The notes beneath the pieces were generated by a model that was not told the origin of the DNA, made no database searches, and saw only the letters and a program-made list of their open reading frames with translations. DNA of 64,000 nucleotides from Prevotella sp. (lineage in GTDB: Bacteria; Bacteroidota; Bacteroidia; Bacteroidales; Bacteroidaceae), in assembly GCA_017554105.1 (NCBI GenBank), contig JAFZIY010000027.1:1-64000 (forward strand), written 5' to 3'. The translations under genes were made by a program, and so were the position numbers. Position 1 is the stretch's first letter. Every line of letters begins with the position of its first letter. This document shows positions 41,109-50,190 of this stretch, piece by piece.

Positions 41109-42007
41109 AGTTTTTTACAAAAGAAGTGAAGATAGCAATAGTGGCTATCATCGGTCTTATAGTTCTCTTTTATGGTCTTAATTTTCTGAAAGGATTAAGT
41201 TTCCTGTCAGCAGAAAATATCTACTATATCAAGTTTAAGGATGTTAGTGGACTGGCACAGTCGAGTCCTATCTATGCGAATGGCTATCGTGTGGGTGTGG
41301 TGAAGGAAGTATTGTTCGACTATGACAATCCTCAGGATGTCAAGGTGGCGGTGGATATCGAGGAGAAACTGCAGATTCCCAACGGCACATCGGCAGAGAT
41401 TGTCAGTGACATGCTGGGCAACGTGCAGGTTAATCTTCTCATTGGCGACGACAGGTCGCACATGTTGCAGCCGGGTTCTACGCTTCCAGGAGAGGTCAGT
41501 GAAGGTGCTTTGGGACAGGTGAAGAAAATGATTCCGACGATAGAGAAGATGTTGCCGAAACTCGATTCAATAATGGCGAGCCTCAACACATTGATGGCTG
41601 ACCCCGCAATAGCACATTCGTTGCATAACGTGGAGCATGTAACGGCTAACCTCACAACATCGACGCGTGAGCTGAATACACTGATGGCACAGTTGAATCG
41701 TGAGGTACCATCGATGACTCAGCGCGCAAACAAACTGTTTGACAATGCTAATGTCGTGGCAGAAAACCTTAACAAGGTGGATGTGGAGCAGACAATGCGC
41801 AAGGTGAACACCACTCTCGAGAACGTGGAACAGTTCACTTCACAACTAAATAGCAACAATGGATCGCTCGGACTGCTCATGCGTGACCAGTCGCTATATA
41901 ACAATTTGAATAATACGATGCTCTCAGCCGACTCACTGTTGACCAACCTCCGCGAGCATCCTAAACGTTATGTCCACTTCTCAATCTTTGGAAAGAAGGA
42001 CAAATAG
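41105..42007 (+). CDS. MlaD/MCE-domain lipid transport protein
   Basis: The 300-aa protein has a TM at residues ~9-28 (VKIAIVAIIGLIVLFYGLNF) and a single MCE domain of about 85 residues (YYIKFKDVSGLAQSSPIYANG...YRVGVVKEV). A long helical, Leu/Asn-rich C-terminal region (about 135-290) follows. MCE proteins form periplasmic hexamers that shuttle phospholipids between inner and outer membrane with an ABC importer; the ABC partner genes (mlaE, mlaF) are not adjacent here. It overlaps the amidase by 4 bp (ATGA), so the two are co-translated. A weak CTCCTGT/ACAGGAG hairpin follows its stop. Confidence 0.93.
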   Translation: MKFFTKEVKIAIVAIIGLIVLFYGLNFLKGLSFLSAENIYYIKFKDVSGLAQSSPIYANGYRVGVVKEVLFDYDNPQDVKVAVDIEEKLQIPNGTSAEIVSDMLGNVQVNLLIGDDRSHMLQPGSTLPGEVSEGALGQVKKMIPTIEKMLPKLDSIMASLNTLMADPAIAHSLHNVEHVTANLTTSTRELNTLMAQLNREVPSMTQRANKLFDNANVVAENLNKVDVEQTMRKVNTTLENVEQFTSQLNSNNGSLGLLMRDQSLYNNLNNTMLSADSLLTNLREHPKRYVHFSIFGKKDK

Positions 42008-42579
42008 GATTTAGGCAGGCGCGCGAGAGTTCCTCCTTCTCCTGTGACGTTTTCATGACATTCAAATCGTGTGACAGGAGTCTTCAAGACACTTGCGGTT
42101 GAAATAATGCAAAAAATAGAATTTATGCGTTTTTTATTGACGGAAATTTAGTGTGAAAAAAGCCGTTAATTATAATTGGTCTAAATAGAAGGTCGTCTGT
42201 AAATACACTTTAGAAAAATCCTTGCAAGTGTTTATTATCAGTCGCTTCCACAATTTTTCTGAACTTCAGTCGCTATTATTCGCATTTTGCTTCTACTTGA
42301 TATAAGTATCACATTATCAGCAACTTTGATATATGCAAGTGTTTTTTATGGAGAATTTAAGGGCAAAATTCATAAAGGTATATAACTAAACGATTTATGA
42401 CATGTCGAATAAAAATTTATAAAAACACAGATTTGCCCGTTTCGATTAAATTTGCGAAATTTGCAGTCGTAAAACTTCAATATGCCTTTTGAGCAATGTA
42501 GCCAATACAACATTGTAAGTAAAAAAGAAGCAAGAAGACTAACCACGGAGGCTAACCTCCACCATTTAGAGTTTAATTA
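42008..42579. other. 572-bp gap before dnaA
   Basis: No gene. It holds an imperfect hairpin (CTCCTGT 42039-42045 / ACAGGAG 42074-42080), a short direct repeat GCAAGTGTTT (near 42225 and 42333), and A+T-rich sequence leading to a possible promoter box TAAATTTG (42447-42454). A GGAGGctaaCCTCC hairpin lies 24 bp before the dnaA ATG. I found no clear TTATCCACA DnaA boxes, so an origin here is not supported. Confidence 0.5.
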
Positions 42580-43989
42580 ATGACAAAGAGAACCCAAGCT
42601 CTCTGGGACGAAACGCTCCGATTGATAAAGGAGAATGTCTCGGAACAGCAATTCAGCGCACTGTTTAAGCCGATGATTCTCGAGAGTTTCGATGAAAACT
42701 CGAGGAGAATCTTGGTGAAGCTGCCCAGCATGTTCGTCTATGAATATGTTGAGGAGCACTATGCTGACTTGTTGTGCAAGGTTCTCACGCGCACCTTCGG
42801 TCCCGGTTTCCAACTCAACTACCGCATCCTTGCAGACAAGGAGCATGGCAAGACGAATGTCATAGAGTCGGAGCCAGTGGCTAATATAGACCAGCAGAGA
42901 CCGAGAACAGGCGTAAACCAGTCTCCGACATTGCTCGATTCCGTGCAACCGCAGCAGATAGACTCGCAACTTAATCCTCGCCTGACGTTCTCCAACTTCG
43001 TAGAAGGTGCAAGCAACAAGTTGCCCCGCACGGTGGGTCTTTCTATCGCAGAGCATCCGCGCACCACGTCATTCAATCCCATGTTTATCTTCGGTCCCAG
43101 CGGATGTGGTAAGACACACCTTATTAATGCAATAGGCGTGCGCACGAAGGAACTGTATCCTCAGAAACGTGTCCTGTATGTTTCGGCGCGTCTTTTCCAG
43201 GTGCAATACACCAATGCTGTGCTGAAGAACTCGCTCAACGACTTCATACGTTTCTATCAGACCATCGACATGCTCATCGTGGATGACATCCAGGAGTGGA
43301 TGAGTGCTGCGAAGACACAGGATACTTTCTTCCACATCTTCAATCATCTCTTCCGCAACGGCAAGCGTATTATACTTGCTTCCGACCGTCCACCAGTTGA
43401 CCTCAAGGGAATGCATGAGCGTCTGCTCACTCGTTTCGCTTGTGGACTGACTGCCGAACTGGAGAAGCCTAACGAGCAACTTTGCATCGATATACTACAC
43501 CGTAAGATAAAGCACGACGGACTGAACATACCCGAGGAGGTGGTGCGTTTCATAGCACAGACTGCCAACGGAAGTGTCCGTGACCTCGAGGGAGTGGTTA
43601 ACTCACTGATGGCTTATAGCATTGTCTATAACCGTGACATCGATATGACTCTCGCAGAGCGTGTAATCAAGCGTGCCGTAAAGGTTGACGACCACCCGCT
43701 CACTGTTGACGAGATAGTGGAAACGGTGTGCAGCCACTTCAACGTTTCAACCTCTGCAGTGAGCAGTCGCAGTCGTAAGCGCGAGCATGTAATGGCGCGT
43801 CAGGTGGCAATGTATCTCACTCAGAAATACACAAAGATGCCGGCAGCCCGTATTGGTCAGCTCGTTGGCGGTCGTGACCACAGCACAGTTATTCACAGTT
43901 GTGCGCAAGTGGAGAGACGACTCACTACCGATCACGGTTTTAATGACCAGGTTTCGGAGATAGAGAAATCCTTTAAACTGAAGAAATAA
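42580..43989 (+). CDS. dnaA: Chromosomal replication initiator DnaA
   Basis: DnaA melts the origin and loads the helicase. The 469-aa protein has the N-terminal DnaB-contact domain (residues ~1-80), a linker, the AAA+ core with Walker A GPSGCGKTHLINA and Walker B MLIVDDIQEW, and sensor I LASDRPP. The C-terminal helix-turn-helix has the DnaA signature VGGRDHSTVIHSCAQVE. The length fits Bacteroidetes. Start ATG 42580 follows a G+C hairpin. Its T-rich terminator overlaps the end of the convergent pnuT gene. Confidence 0.98.
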   Translation: MTKRTQALWDETLRLIKENVSEQQFSALFKPMILESFDENSRRILVKLPSMFVYEYVEEHYADLLCKVLTRTFGPGFQLNYRILADKEHGKTNVIESEPVANIDQQRPRTGVNQSPTLLDSVQPQQIDSQLNPRLTFSNFVEGASNKLPRTVGLSIAEHPRTTSFNPMFIFGPSGCGKTHLINAIGVRTKELYPQKRVLYVSARLFQVQYTNAVLKNSLNDFIRFYQTIDMLIVDDIQEWMSAAKTQDTFFHIFNHLFRNGKRIILASDRPPVDLKGMHERLLTRFACGLTAELEKPNEQLCIDILHRKIKHDGLNIPEEVVRFIAQTANGSVRDLEGVVNSLMAYSIVYNRDIDMTLAERVIKRAVKVDDHPLTVDEIVETVCSHFNVSTSAVSSRSRKREHVMARQVAMYLTQKYTKMPAARIGQLVGGRDHSTVIHSCAQVERRLTTDHGFNDQVSEIEKSFKLKK

Positions 43990-44021
43990 ATACTCATCCC
44001 TTACTTTACATTCCAATCTTT

Positions 44022-44060
44022 GGAGGAGGTTAGCAGTTGATGCCAGCCTCCTTTTCTTTT
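44022..44060 (+). terminator. dnaA terminator overlapping pnuT 3' end
   Basis: GGAGG (44022-44026) pairs with CCTCC (44047-44051), followed by TTTTCTTTT. The stem covers the last codons of the opposite-strand pnuT gene. Confidence 0.7.
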
Positions 44061-44668
44061 TCCTCGGTCATCATATTCCTCCATTTGAAGTAACCAAGAA
44101 TAGCGATTACCACATAGAGGGCATAAAGAGATGCCTTGAAGGGAATGTCTTTGTAGAAATAGAGTGCGCAGGTAACCACGTCAACTACAATCCAGATGAG
44201 CCATTGCTCCAGGTATTTCCTTGCCAGAGCCCATATCCCAACGACGCTGAGAGCCGTGGTGAACGAGTCGGCGAGGGGAACAGTTGAGTCGGTGCGGTAG
44301 GCGAGGAAGCAATAGATAGCACCCCAGATTACCAGTGTGGCTAACGTCCATGGAAGGATAAAACGTCTTTCAAAGTGTGTGGGAGCCGCCAGATTGTTTG
44401 CTTGTTCGTTCTTATCAGCCTGCTTGTCCTGATTTCTTTTCTTTCTTGTCCAGTTCCACCATCCATAGACAGTCATTGCAAGATAATAGAATTCCATGCC
44501 ACAGTCGGCATAGAGCCCTTTCTGATAATAGAGCACTATGCCGAGTACTTGCATGGCAAAGCCCACAGCCCACAGCCAGATGCTCGCCTTATATTCAAAG
44601 AAGATATAGGCGAGCCCCAGCGCTGTCGTAAGCATGTCGAGCCAGTGGGCAGAAAGAAAAACAGTCAT
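44030..44668 (-). CDS. pnuT: PnuC-family transporter, probable thiamine transporter PnuT
   Basis: The 212-aa protein has seven hydrophobic segments and the PnuC-type aromatic motif YGWWNWTRKK near residue 68, with a second set ALARKYLEQWLIWIVVDVV near 155. PnuC proteins move vitamin-like substrates by facilitated diffusion. Being 16 bp downstream of a TonB receptor under a TPP riboswitch points to thiamine rather than nicotinamide riboside. A thiamine kinase or pyrophosphokinase, often the third gene of such clusters in Bacteroides, is missing here. A charged insertion (residues ~72-95) separates the halves. Confidence 0.88.
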   Translation of the reverse strand: MTVFLSAHWLDMLTTALGLAYIFFEYKASIWLWAVGFAMQVLGIVLYYQKGLYADCGMEFYYLAMTVYGWWNWTRKKRNQDKQADKNEQANNLAAPTHFERRFILPWTLATLVIWGAIYCFLAYRTDSTVPLADSFTTALSVVGIWALARKYLEQWLIWIVVDVVTCALYFYKDIPFKASLYALYVVIAILGYFKWRNMMTEEKEKEAGINC

Positions 44669-44684
44669 TTTATAATTTGTCTAA

Positions 44685-47093
44685 TTAAAACCTTAGTGAG
44701 ACGCTTCCCATTGCAGTGAACCCTGCAGCAGGGATAAATCCTATTTGATAGTAACGGTTGTCGTTGGGATGACCGCCACTTTCGCATATTGCACTGTAAA
44801 CCCATCCGCTCTGTGCGTAGTGCTTGTTGAAGATATTGTTCAGATGAGCACCGAACACCACTTCCTTGAGTCCGAGGAACTTGCGACCAACATTCAGTGT
44901 GTATGTAATGTTAGCGTTCATTACCTGATAAGATGGCAGCGAGCGGTCTTTGTTCTCGGTATTGTCAAGATACTGGCGACTAACATATTGTGAGTGGAGC
45001 ACAGCCTGCAGTCCCTTGTAGTGGAAGTTGATGAAGGCATTGCTTATCTGCGATGGTGAGAAGGCGAGGGTGGAGTTGTCATAGTGTATGGTTGCTATGC
45101 CATACGAACCCTTGTCCCAGTCTTCAATCACCTCGTCGAAGTCCTTTATCTTGTTTATGCTCAGTGCAGTGTTCGCTTCCAGCGATAGCCATGAGGTAAT
45201 GTCATAGCCTATCGAAAGTTCCATACCCATGCGGTAGGAGTCTTTGATATTTGTGGTCAGGTTCTCGCCGATATCGCTTTTCAGTCCTGTCTGCACGAAC
45301 TGGTTCTTATAATCAATGTAATAGAGGTTGACGCCCAGGTGAAAGTCGGTATCGCTATAGTTGTATCCTAACTCGAAGTCGGTCAGGCTCTCAGCCTTAG
45401 GTGCCGGATAACTACCGTTGTCTGTGAAGTTGTTACGCTCTGGTTCGCGATGACTCAGTGCCACCGATGCGTATGCGCTGTGTCCGTTATTGTGGAAACT
45501 TACACCAGCCTTCGGATTGAAGAAATCGTACTTTTTGTCGATGTTGAGTTGCTGGTTATAGTATCCGTAGTATATTGTTTCTTCCTCGTAGAACTTGTCG
45601 TTTATACCGTCGGTCTTATATCCTACGTGGCGGTATTGCATGTCGGCAAAGACATCGAACATCGGGTTAATGCGATAAGCCGCTTTCAGATAAACGTTGC
45701 CGTCGAACTTCTTTGCGTCGGAGTCGTAGTACTGGTAATTGCCGTCTGTCAGTATGGCGTCACGCAGTTCATCGTTGGCAATGTATGTAATATAACCGAA
45801 ATGGTTGCCTTTGAACTGCTGTACCGAGAGTCCTCCGATGATGTCCCAGTCATTATCCTTATAGTTGATGTTCCAAACCGCACCGTATGTGTCCTGCGAC
45901 AGTCCTTTCTGCCTTACGAAGTCGGTTTTCTTCAGTTCTGAGCCGTCTGCTTTGATGAATGTCAGTCCGAACTTCGACAGTTTGTTTTTCGGGCGGAACT
46001 CATTGTAGTAGCCATAGCCATGTGTGTAGTGCAGCGAGCCGCTCATTGCCCAGTTGTCACTTATGTCCCATGCCGCAGACAGGATGTTGTGATTCTGCCA
46101 GAAGTTATCCGTAGTCTTTCGCCATAACGAGCCGTCGTTCATCTTGTATCTTTCGGTGATGTATTTGCCGTTGGCATCCTGTGCGAAACTGCCGCTTTCG
46201 TCGTAGGTAAGGCTCTCGTAGAGTGAGTTGAAGCGTCCGAGTCCTGCCTTGTACATGTCCTTATAGGTCTTGATGCCTGTGTTGGCACCCCATGTTCCGT
46301 CCATCAGGCTGAGGTCGTTGTCGCCTGCTGTCACACCGTTCCATGCCTGACCTGTCTTCTCGAAGTTACCGATGTTCTTGTATCGGATTACGAAGTTACG
46401 GTCATACCATGCCAGTCCGCCATAGTAAGAGCCCGAGCGTCCCTGTGTTCCGTGAATGTAACCATCGGTGTTGGTCTCGTTATATGCTCCGTCGAAGATG
46501 AAATGGTTCCATAGCATACCCGTTGAGAACGAGGCGCCTGCGTTGAATGTGTTGTAGGATCCGTATGATCCTTTCAGTTCGAATGATGGTGTCTGTGCTG
46601 GTATCTTCGAAGACAATGCTATCGTTCCGCCAAAGGCACCGTCGCCGTTGGTTGATGTTCCCACACCGCGCTGTATCTGCACCGAGCCGAGCAGTGAGGC
46701 GTATGAGTTCATGTTAGCCCAGAACACGCACTGGTCCTCGGGAGAGTTGAGTGGCACTCCGTCGAGGGTGACGTTGATGCGTGAGTCTCCTGCGCCGCGG
46801 ATGCGCATATATGTTGTACCCGTTCCTACTCCGTTCTCGCTCCATGCCAGCACTCCTGGCGTTTGTGCGAAGAGGAACGGCAGTTCTTTTCCTGTCTTTG
46901 CGAAGTCAGTCAGTTCCTTTCGCTTGATGTTTTCAACAGCGAACGGTGCGCCTTTTTGCGCTTTCACACCGCGTACCACCACCTCTTGCAGTTGTTCCAT
47001 GCGCAGCGAGTCGGCATTGTTCTGTGCGTGTGCCTTCTGCGTACCAAGGGCAATTACAGCAAACAATGCAGTAGTCAAAATAATCCTTTTCAT
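44685..47093 (-). CDS. TonB-dependent receptor, probable thiamine/TPP receptor
   Basis: An 802-aa outer-membrane receptor. The start at ATG 47093 gives a signal peptide MKRIILTTALFAVIALGTQKAHA. A TonB-box-like LQEVVVRG comes next (residues ~36-43), then the plug domain (TPGVLAWSENG, RIRGAGDSRINVTLDGVP, VQIQRGVGTSTNGDGAFGGTI) and a 22-strand-type barrel ending with TAMGSVSLRF, whose terminal Phe is the usual BAM signal. There is no N-terminal carboxypeptidase-like domain, so it is not SusC-type. It is preceded by a TPP riboswitch and followed by pnuT, which gives the substrate prediction. An in-frame ATG at 47168 is rejected because it lies inside the riboswitch. Confidence 0.93.
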   Translation of the reverse strand: MKRIILTTALFAVIALGTQKAHAQNNADSLRMEQLQEVVVRGVKAQKGAPFAVENIKRKELTDFAKTGKELPFLFAQTPGVLAWSENGVGTGTTYMRIRGAGDSRINVTLDGVPLNSPEDQCVFWANMNSYASLLGSVQIQRGVGTSTNGDGAFGGTIALSSKIPAQTPSFELKGSYGSYNTFNAGASFSTGMLWNHFIFDGAYNETNTDGYIHGTQGRSGSYYGGLAWYDRNFVIRYKNIGNFEKTGQAWNGVTAGDNDLSLMDGTWGANTGIKTYKDMYKAGLGRFNSLYESLTYDESGSFAQDANGKYITERYKMNDGSLWRKTTDNFWQNHNILSAAWDISDNWAMSGSLHYTHGYGYYNEFRPKNKLSKFGLTFIKADGSELKKTDFVRQKGLSQDTYGAVWNINYKDNDWDIIGGLSVQQFKGNHFGYITYIANDELRDAILTDGNYQYYDSDAKKFDGNVYLKAAYRINPMFDVFADMQYRHVGYKTDGINDKFYEEETIYYGYYNQQLNIDKKYDFFNPKAGVSFHNNGHSAYASVALSHREPERNNFTDNGSYPAPKAESLTDFELGYNYSDTDFHLGVNLYYIDYKNQFVQTGLKSDIGENLTTNIKDSYRMGMELSIGYDITSWLSLEANTALSINKIKDFDEVIEDWDKGSYGIATIHYDNSTLAFSPSQISNAFINFHYKGLQAVLHSQYVSRQYLDNTENKDRSLPSYQVMNANITYTLNVGRKFLGLKEVVFGAHLNNIFNKHYAQSGWVYSAICESGGHPNDNRYYQIGFIPAAGFTAMGSVSLRF

Positions 47094-47164
47094 CTTTACC
47101 TTAAACTTTAAATATAAATGTTTAAAGGGGGAGCGCCAATTGGAATACCAATTGAACTTGTCGT

Positions 47165-47238
47165 TCATTCCTACGCCGGCATTATCCGGATCAGGTTTGA
47201 GGGTCTAATCTCAGCCCGCCCACGGCGGACACCCCTTA
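47165..47238 (-). promoter_or_regulatory. TPP riboswitch (THI element)
   Basis: The minus strand reads AGGGGTGTCCGCC, then GGGCTGAGATTAGACCC, then ACCTGATCCGGATAATGCC and GGCGTAGGAATG, which is the full conserved THI-box core. The P2/P3 and P4/P5 stems are all present. Downstream an 18-nt hairpin CAATTGG-TATT-CCAATTG (47138-47155) could be part of the expression platform; no T-run follows, so translational or other control is more likely than termination. Confidence 0.96.
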
Positions 47239-47261
47239 ACTTACGCTTTGTAAATCGGGTG

Positions 47262-47269
47262 CAAAAGTA
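47262..47269 (-). promoter_or_regulatory. Promoter of the thiamine-uptake operon
   Basis: TACTTTTG box on the minus strand, about 25 nt before the riboswitch core. Confidence 0.65.
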
Positions 47270-47322
47270 TATAAAAAACTTAAATTATCCAAACAATTGC
47301 ATCGTAAAGATAAAAAAAAGTG

Positions 47323-47330
47323 TATATTTG
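47323..47330 (+). promoter_or_regulatory. Promoter of the kelch-AraC regulator gene
   Basis: TATATTTG box 45 nt before the ATG at 47375; it is back to back with the thiamine operon promoter. Confidence 0.6.
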
Positions 47331-47374
47331 TAACCATAATGTAAATGCAATGATATTGTAACACTTTATATGCC

Positions 47375-49063
47375 ATGATGCACGAAAACCTTTGCTTGAT
47401 AAGAAGGAGTGCGGCGACAGTCATTATCTGCCTTGTCTCTGTATTTTCCCTGATGGCTCAGTCATCGGGAACGGCTGATTGTCCCATGCAGAAGATGGAG
47501 TTGAAGAGACTTCCCGACCTTAACGTTCCGCGCGTCAGCCATGTCGTGTTCAGCGCAAACGGAGAGTTGGTCGTGGTTGGAGGTCACACTACAGGCTTTG
47601 TTCCCACAGCCACGGCAGAGTATCTGAAGGATGGCAAATGGCACCTTATGGAGTCTGCTTACGAGCATGACAATGGTTTCGGAGTGATGTTGAAGTCGGG
47701 AAAGCTTCTCATCATCGGCGGACATGAGAAGAGTCTGGGCATTGGCCAGACCTATCCAGCAGAACTCTACGACCCAGAGACCCATAGCTTTGAGGGCTTC
47801 GGCTGTCTTGACACTAAGCGGAGTCTTGCTCAGGTTATGCTTCTTGACAGTGGCAATGTGGTTATTGCAGGCAACTGGTATGCCGATGATGCCATAGAGG
47901 TATTCGACGGCAAGCAGTCGTTCTCCCATGTCAAGAAACTTGGCAAGGGCTTTGTGCGTCCATATATCTTCCAGACCTCCCCCGATAATGTTGTGATTTT
48001 CGGAAGCCAAGACACTTACGGAAAGGCACGAGACAACAACACCGCCTATCTACTGCGGGGTGATTCCATAGATGTGCCGTTGTTCTCAGAGTGGCATTCT
48101 GTCATGATGTTTAATCGCCCCAGCGACTCAGTGAGTTTTGTAGGCGATAAGAAGAAAGGTATTTATGCCTATCTGTTCCTTGTAAAAAATGATGATGGTC
48201 AAATTGCCATTACCAGAATGGAGAGCGACGGTCGGGGAGAGCCTCGTTTCTCGCTTCTATCCACTACACATCGTTTTCCGATGAAGGGAGTGAACGGACA
48301 GGAAATCATGTACTTCGGTTCGGTTCTTGTGAATCAGAATACCGGTAAAGGTTACATAACAGGGTACGACAAGGAAGGACGATTCTATACTCTTTGTATT
48401 AATAATGTACGTGCGAAGGAAAATGTCGGCATGACACTTTATTATACTGAGCCGCAGGAGAATGTCGGATATACTGAGCCTTTGCTGACTCCTGAAGGTA
48501 ATATCGTGGTCACTGGAGGCATTGGTGACTCCAATTTCCGACCTTTCTCATCGGTATATATGCTCTGTCTGGGCAGTAACGATGCCGAATTCTGTAGTTC
48601 TATGGGATTGCTTCCATGGATTTTGGCGGTTGTCTTCCTGATTATTGTTGCCTTACTATGTCTGTTCCTCTTCCGAAAGAGACGCAAATCTCATATAGAG
48701 GAAGAGCGGCAAACCATCGATGATACTGTGGAGAAGCAGCTGATGGATCGCATCTGCCAGATGATGGAGCAGGAGAAACTGTTCCTCAATAGTGACTTGA
48801 AGTTGTCAGACGTATCAGCAGTGCTTTCTACCAACAGCCGTTATGTCTCTGAGACGATAAGGAACCAGCGTCAGACCTCGTTCACGCAGTTTGTAAATGG
48901 CTATCGAGTTGAGCACGCAAAGAAACTTATGAAGGAGAATACCGACCGCAAAATTGCAGAGATTGCAACGCTGTCAGGTTTTTCCGGCGAGTCCTCTTTC
49001 TTCCGAACGTTCAAGAGTTTCACGGGTGTCACACCTAAGGAATGGATAGCGCAAAATGTCTAA
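47375..49063 (+). CDS. Membrane-spanning AraC-family regulator with kelch-like sensor
   Basis: A 562-aa one-protein sensor-regulator. It has an N-terminal signal/anchor (residues ~12-28), then a periplasmic beta-propeller-like region (about 40-405) with repeated kelch-type strands (GELVVVGGHTTG, GKLLIIGGHEKS, GNVVIAGNWYAD, NVVIFGSQ, GNIVVTGGIGDS). TM 412-437 (WILAVVFLIIVALLCLFLF) follows, then a basic juxtamembrane stretch and a C-terminal AraC HTH (about 470-562: LKLSDVSAVLSTNSRYVS, IAEIATLSGFSGESSFFRTF, FTGVTPKEW). There is no kinase or receiver, so it acts without phosphotransfer. It lies directly upstream of the surface-protein genes and is the obvious candidate to control them. Confidence 0.88.
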   Translation: MMHENLCLIRRSAATVIICLVSVFSLMAQSSGTADCPMQKMELKRLPDLNVPRVSHVVFSANGELVVVGGHTTGFVPTATAEYLKDGKWHLMESAYEHDNGFGVMLKSGKLLIIGGHEKSLGIGQTYPAELYDPETHSFEGFGCLDTKRSLAQVMLLDSGNVVIAGNWYADDAIEVFDGKQSFSHVKKLGKGFVRPYIFQTSPDNVVIFGSQDTYGKARDNNTAYLLRGDSIDVPLFSEWHSVMMFNRPSDSVSFVGDKKKGIYAYLFLVKNDDGQIAITRMESDGRGEPRFSLLSTTHRFPMKGVNGQEIMYFGSVLVNQNTGKGYITGYDKEGRFYTLCINNVRAKENVGMTLYYTEPQENVGYTEPLLTPEGNIVVTGGIGDSNFRPFSSVYMLCLGSNDAEFCSSMGLLPWILAVVFLIIVALLCLFLFRKRRKSHIEEERQTIDDTVEKQLMDRICQMMEQEKLFLNSDLKLSDVSAVLSTNSRYVSETIRNQRQTSFTQFVNGYRVEHAKKLMKENTDRKIAEIATLSGFSGESSFFRTFKSFTGVTPKEWIAQNV

Positions 49064-49142
49064 ATATCGACAAATCGACTACCAAAACATGAATTGGTAG
49101 TCGATTTTCAATTTATGGGAGTTGGGTGTTTGTTTTTTATTT

Positions 49143-49150
49143 TACCTTTG
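49143..49150 (+). promoter_or_regulatory. Promoter of the beta-helix paralogue operon
   Basis: TACCTTTG box 39 nt before ATG 49189. The gaps between the four paralogues are about 21-24 bp and hold no further promoter box, so the series should be one transcript. Confidence 0.6.
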
Positions 49151-49188
49151 TGAAATATAAGTCAAACACAATCTATCAACGCATATCT

Positions 49189-50169
49189 ATGAAAAAGATT
49201 CTTTTATCAATTATCGCGCTCTGCTGCTCAATGATGACAGGGGCGCAGACAACCGACCAGATTAGTGCCATACTGCAGAATGGTGAGGAGACAACCGTGT
49301 TCTATGGGGCAAGTGCTTTAAAGAATGCCATTGCTGCCGCACCTAACTCAGGTGGTGTAATCACGCTGACCTCAGGTCTTTTCAACGCGACAGATATCAT
49401 CAAGGATGTAAAGATTTTCGGTTCTGGCTTCCAGACCATTGATAGCTTGGATGTAGCAATGACCAATATAAATGGCGGCTTCAATGTGAATCTTCCTACT
49501 GATATAGCTGGTCCTCATGGCATTTCGATGGAAGGAATCTATGTGAATGGCGACATAACGGTAAAGTCGGCGGTGGATGGTTTCTCGCTGACAAAGTGTA
49601 GCTTTAGCCAACTCACTTTCCAGGCTGCTGCCACCCGTTGCGTGGTAACTCAGTCGTATATACGCTATGCCATCAATGGAGGTTATGACCTCTATGTACA
49701 GAACAGTTATGTAAATGGACATTCTATCAATGTTCTCAACGATGAAAGCAACATCCTCTTAAACCATTGCATTATAACAGACGGTTATAATTTTGATGGT
49801 AGGAATAGCCGCTTTAATTGTACAAACTGTATTGTCAATGTGGGCTATCGTAATACTATCCAGACTTATAACTACTGTATATTACCAAATATCAACAATT
49901 TAAATGGTTTCGTTGGCAGCGGTAATAACTGGTTCTCAATAGGCGAGGCCAATGTCTTTAAGGATGCATCGAACTTTAACTATACTGATGACCGCACGTT
50001 TGAATTAAAAAATCCTGATACCTACATTGGCAATGACAATACTCAAGTTGGTATTCATGGTGGTATTTTCCCATGGAACAAGGTCCCATCCACTCCTGTT
50101 GTGAAGAATCTCAATGCCACCGTGGACGGCATCAACCTCAATGTGGAATATGAGGCGGAAGTAAGATAA
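49189..50169 (+). CDS. Secreted beta-helix-like surface protein, paralogue 1
   Basis: A 326-aa secreted protein beginning at ATG 49189 with signal MKKILLSIIALCCSMMTGAQ. The middle shows short alternating strands with repeated Asn/Cys turns (VNGDITVKSAVDGFSLTKC), typical of right-handed parallel beta-helices. Near the end NPDTYIGNDNTQVGIHGG matches the closing motif common in Bacteroidetes beta-helix proteins, followed by a conserved tail VVKNLNATVDGINLNVEYEA. Signal peptide and tail are shared with the next three genes. No catalytic motif can be identified; adhesin or glycan-binding roles are guesses. Confidence 0.8.
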   Translation: MKKILLSIIALCCSMMTGAQTTDQISAILQNGEETTVFYGASALKNAIAAAPNSGGVITLTSGLFNATDIIKDVKIFGSGFQTIDSLDVAMTNINGGFNVNLPTDIAGPHGISMEGIYVNGDITVKSAVDGFSLTKCSFSQLTFQAAATRCVVTQSYIRYAINGGYDLYVQNSYVNGHSINVLNDESNILLNHCIITDGYNFDGRNSRFNCTNCIVNVGYRNTIQTYNYCILPNINNLNGFVGSGNNWFSIGEANVFKDASNFNYTDDRTFELKNPDTYIGNDNTQVGIHGGIFPWNKVPSTPVVKNLNATVDGINLNVEYEAEVR

Positions 50170-50190
50170 AACAAAAAAACAACAATAAGT

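Noticed and set aside
42008-42579. Replication origin next to dnaA
   Set aside because: No convincing cluster of TTATCCACA boxes; only A/T-richness and a short direct repeat. A GC-skew plot of the whole chromosome would decide.
47094-47168. Upstream start extending the TonB receptor by 25 residues
   Set aside because: It falls in the TPP riboswitch/expression platform, and the later Met gives a proper signal peptide.
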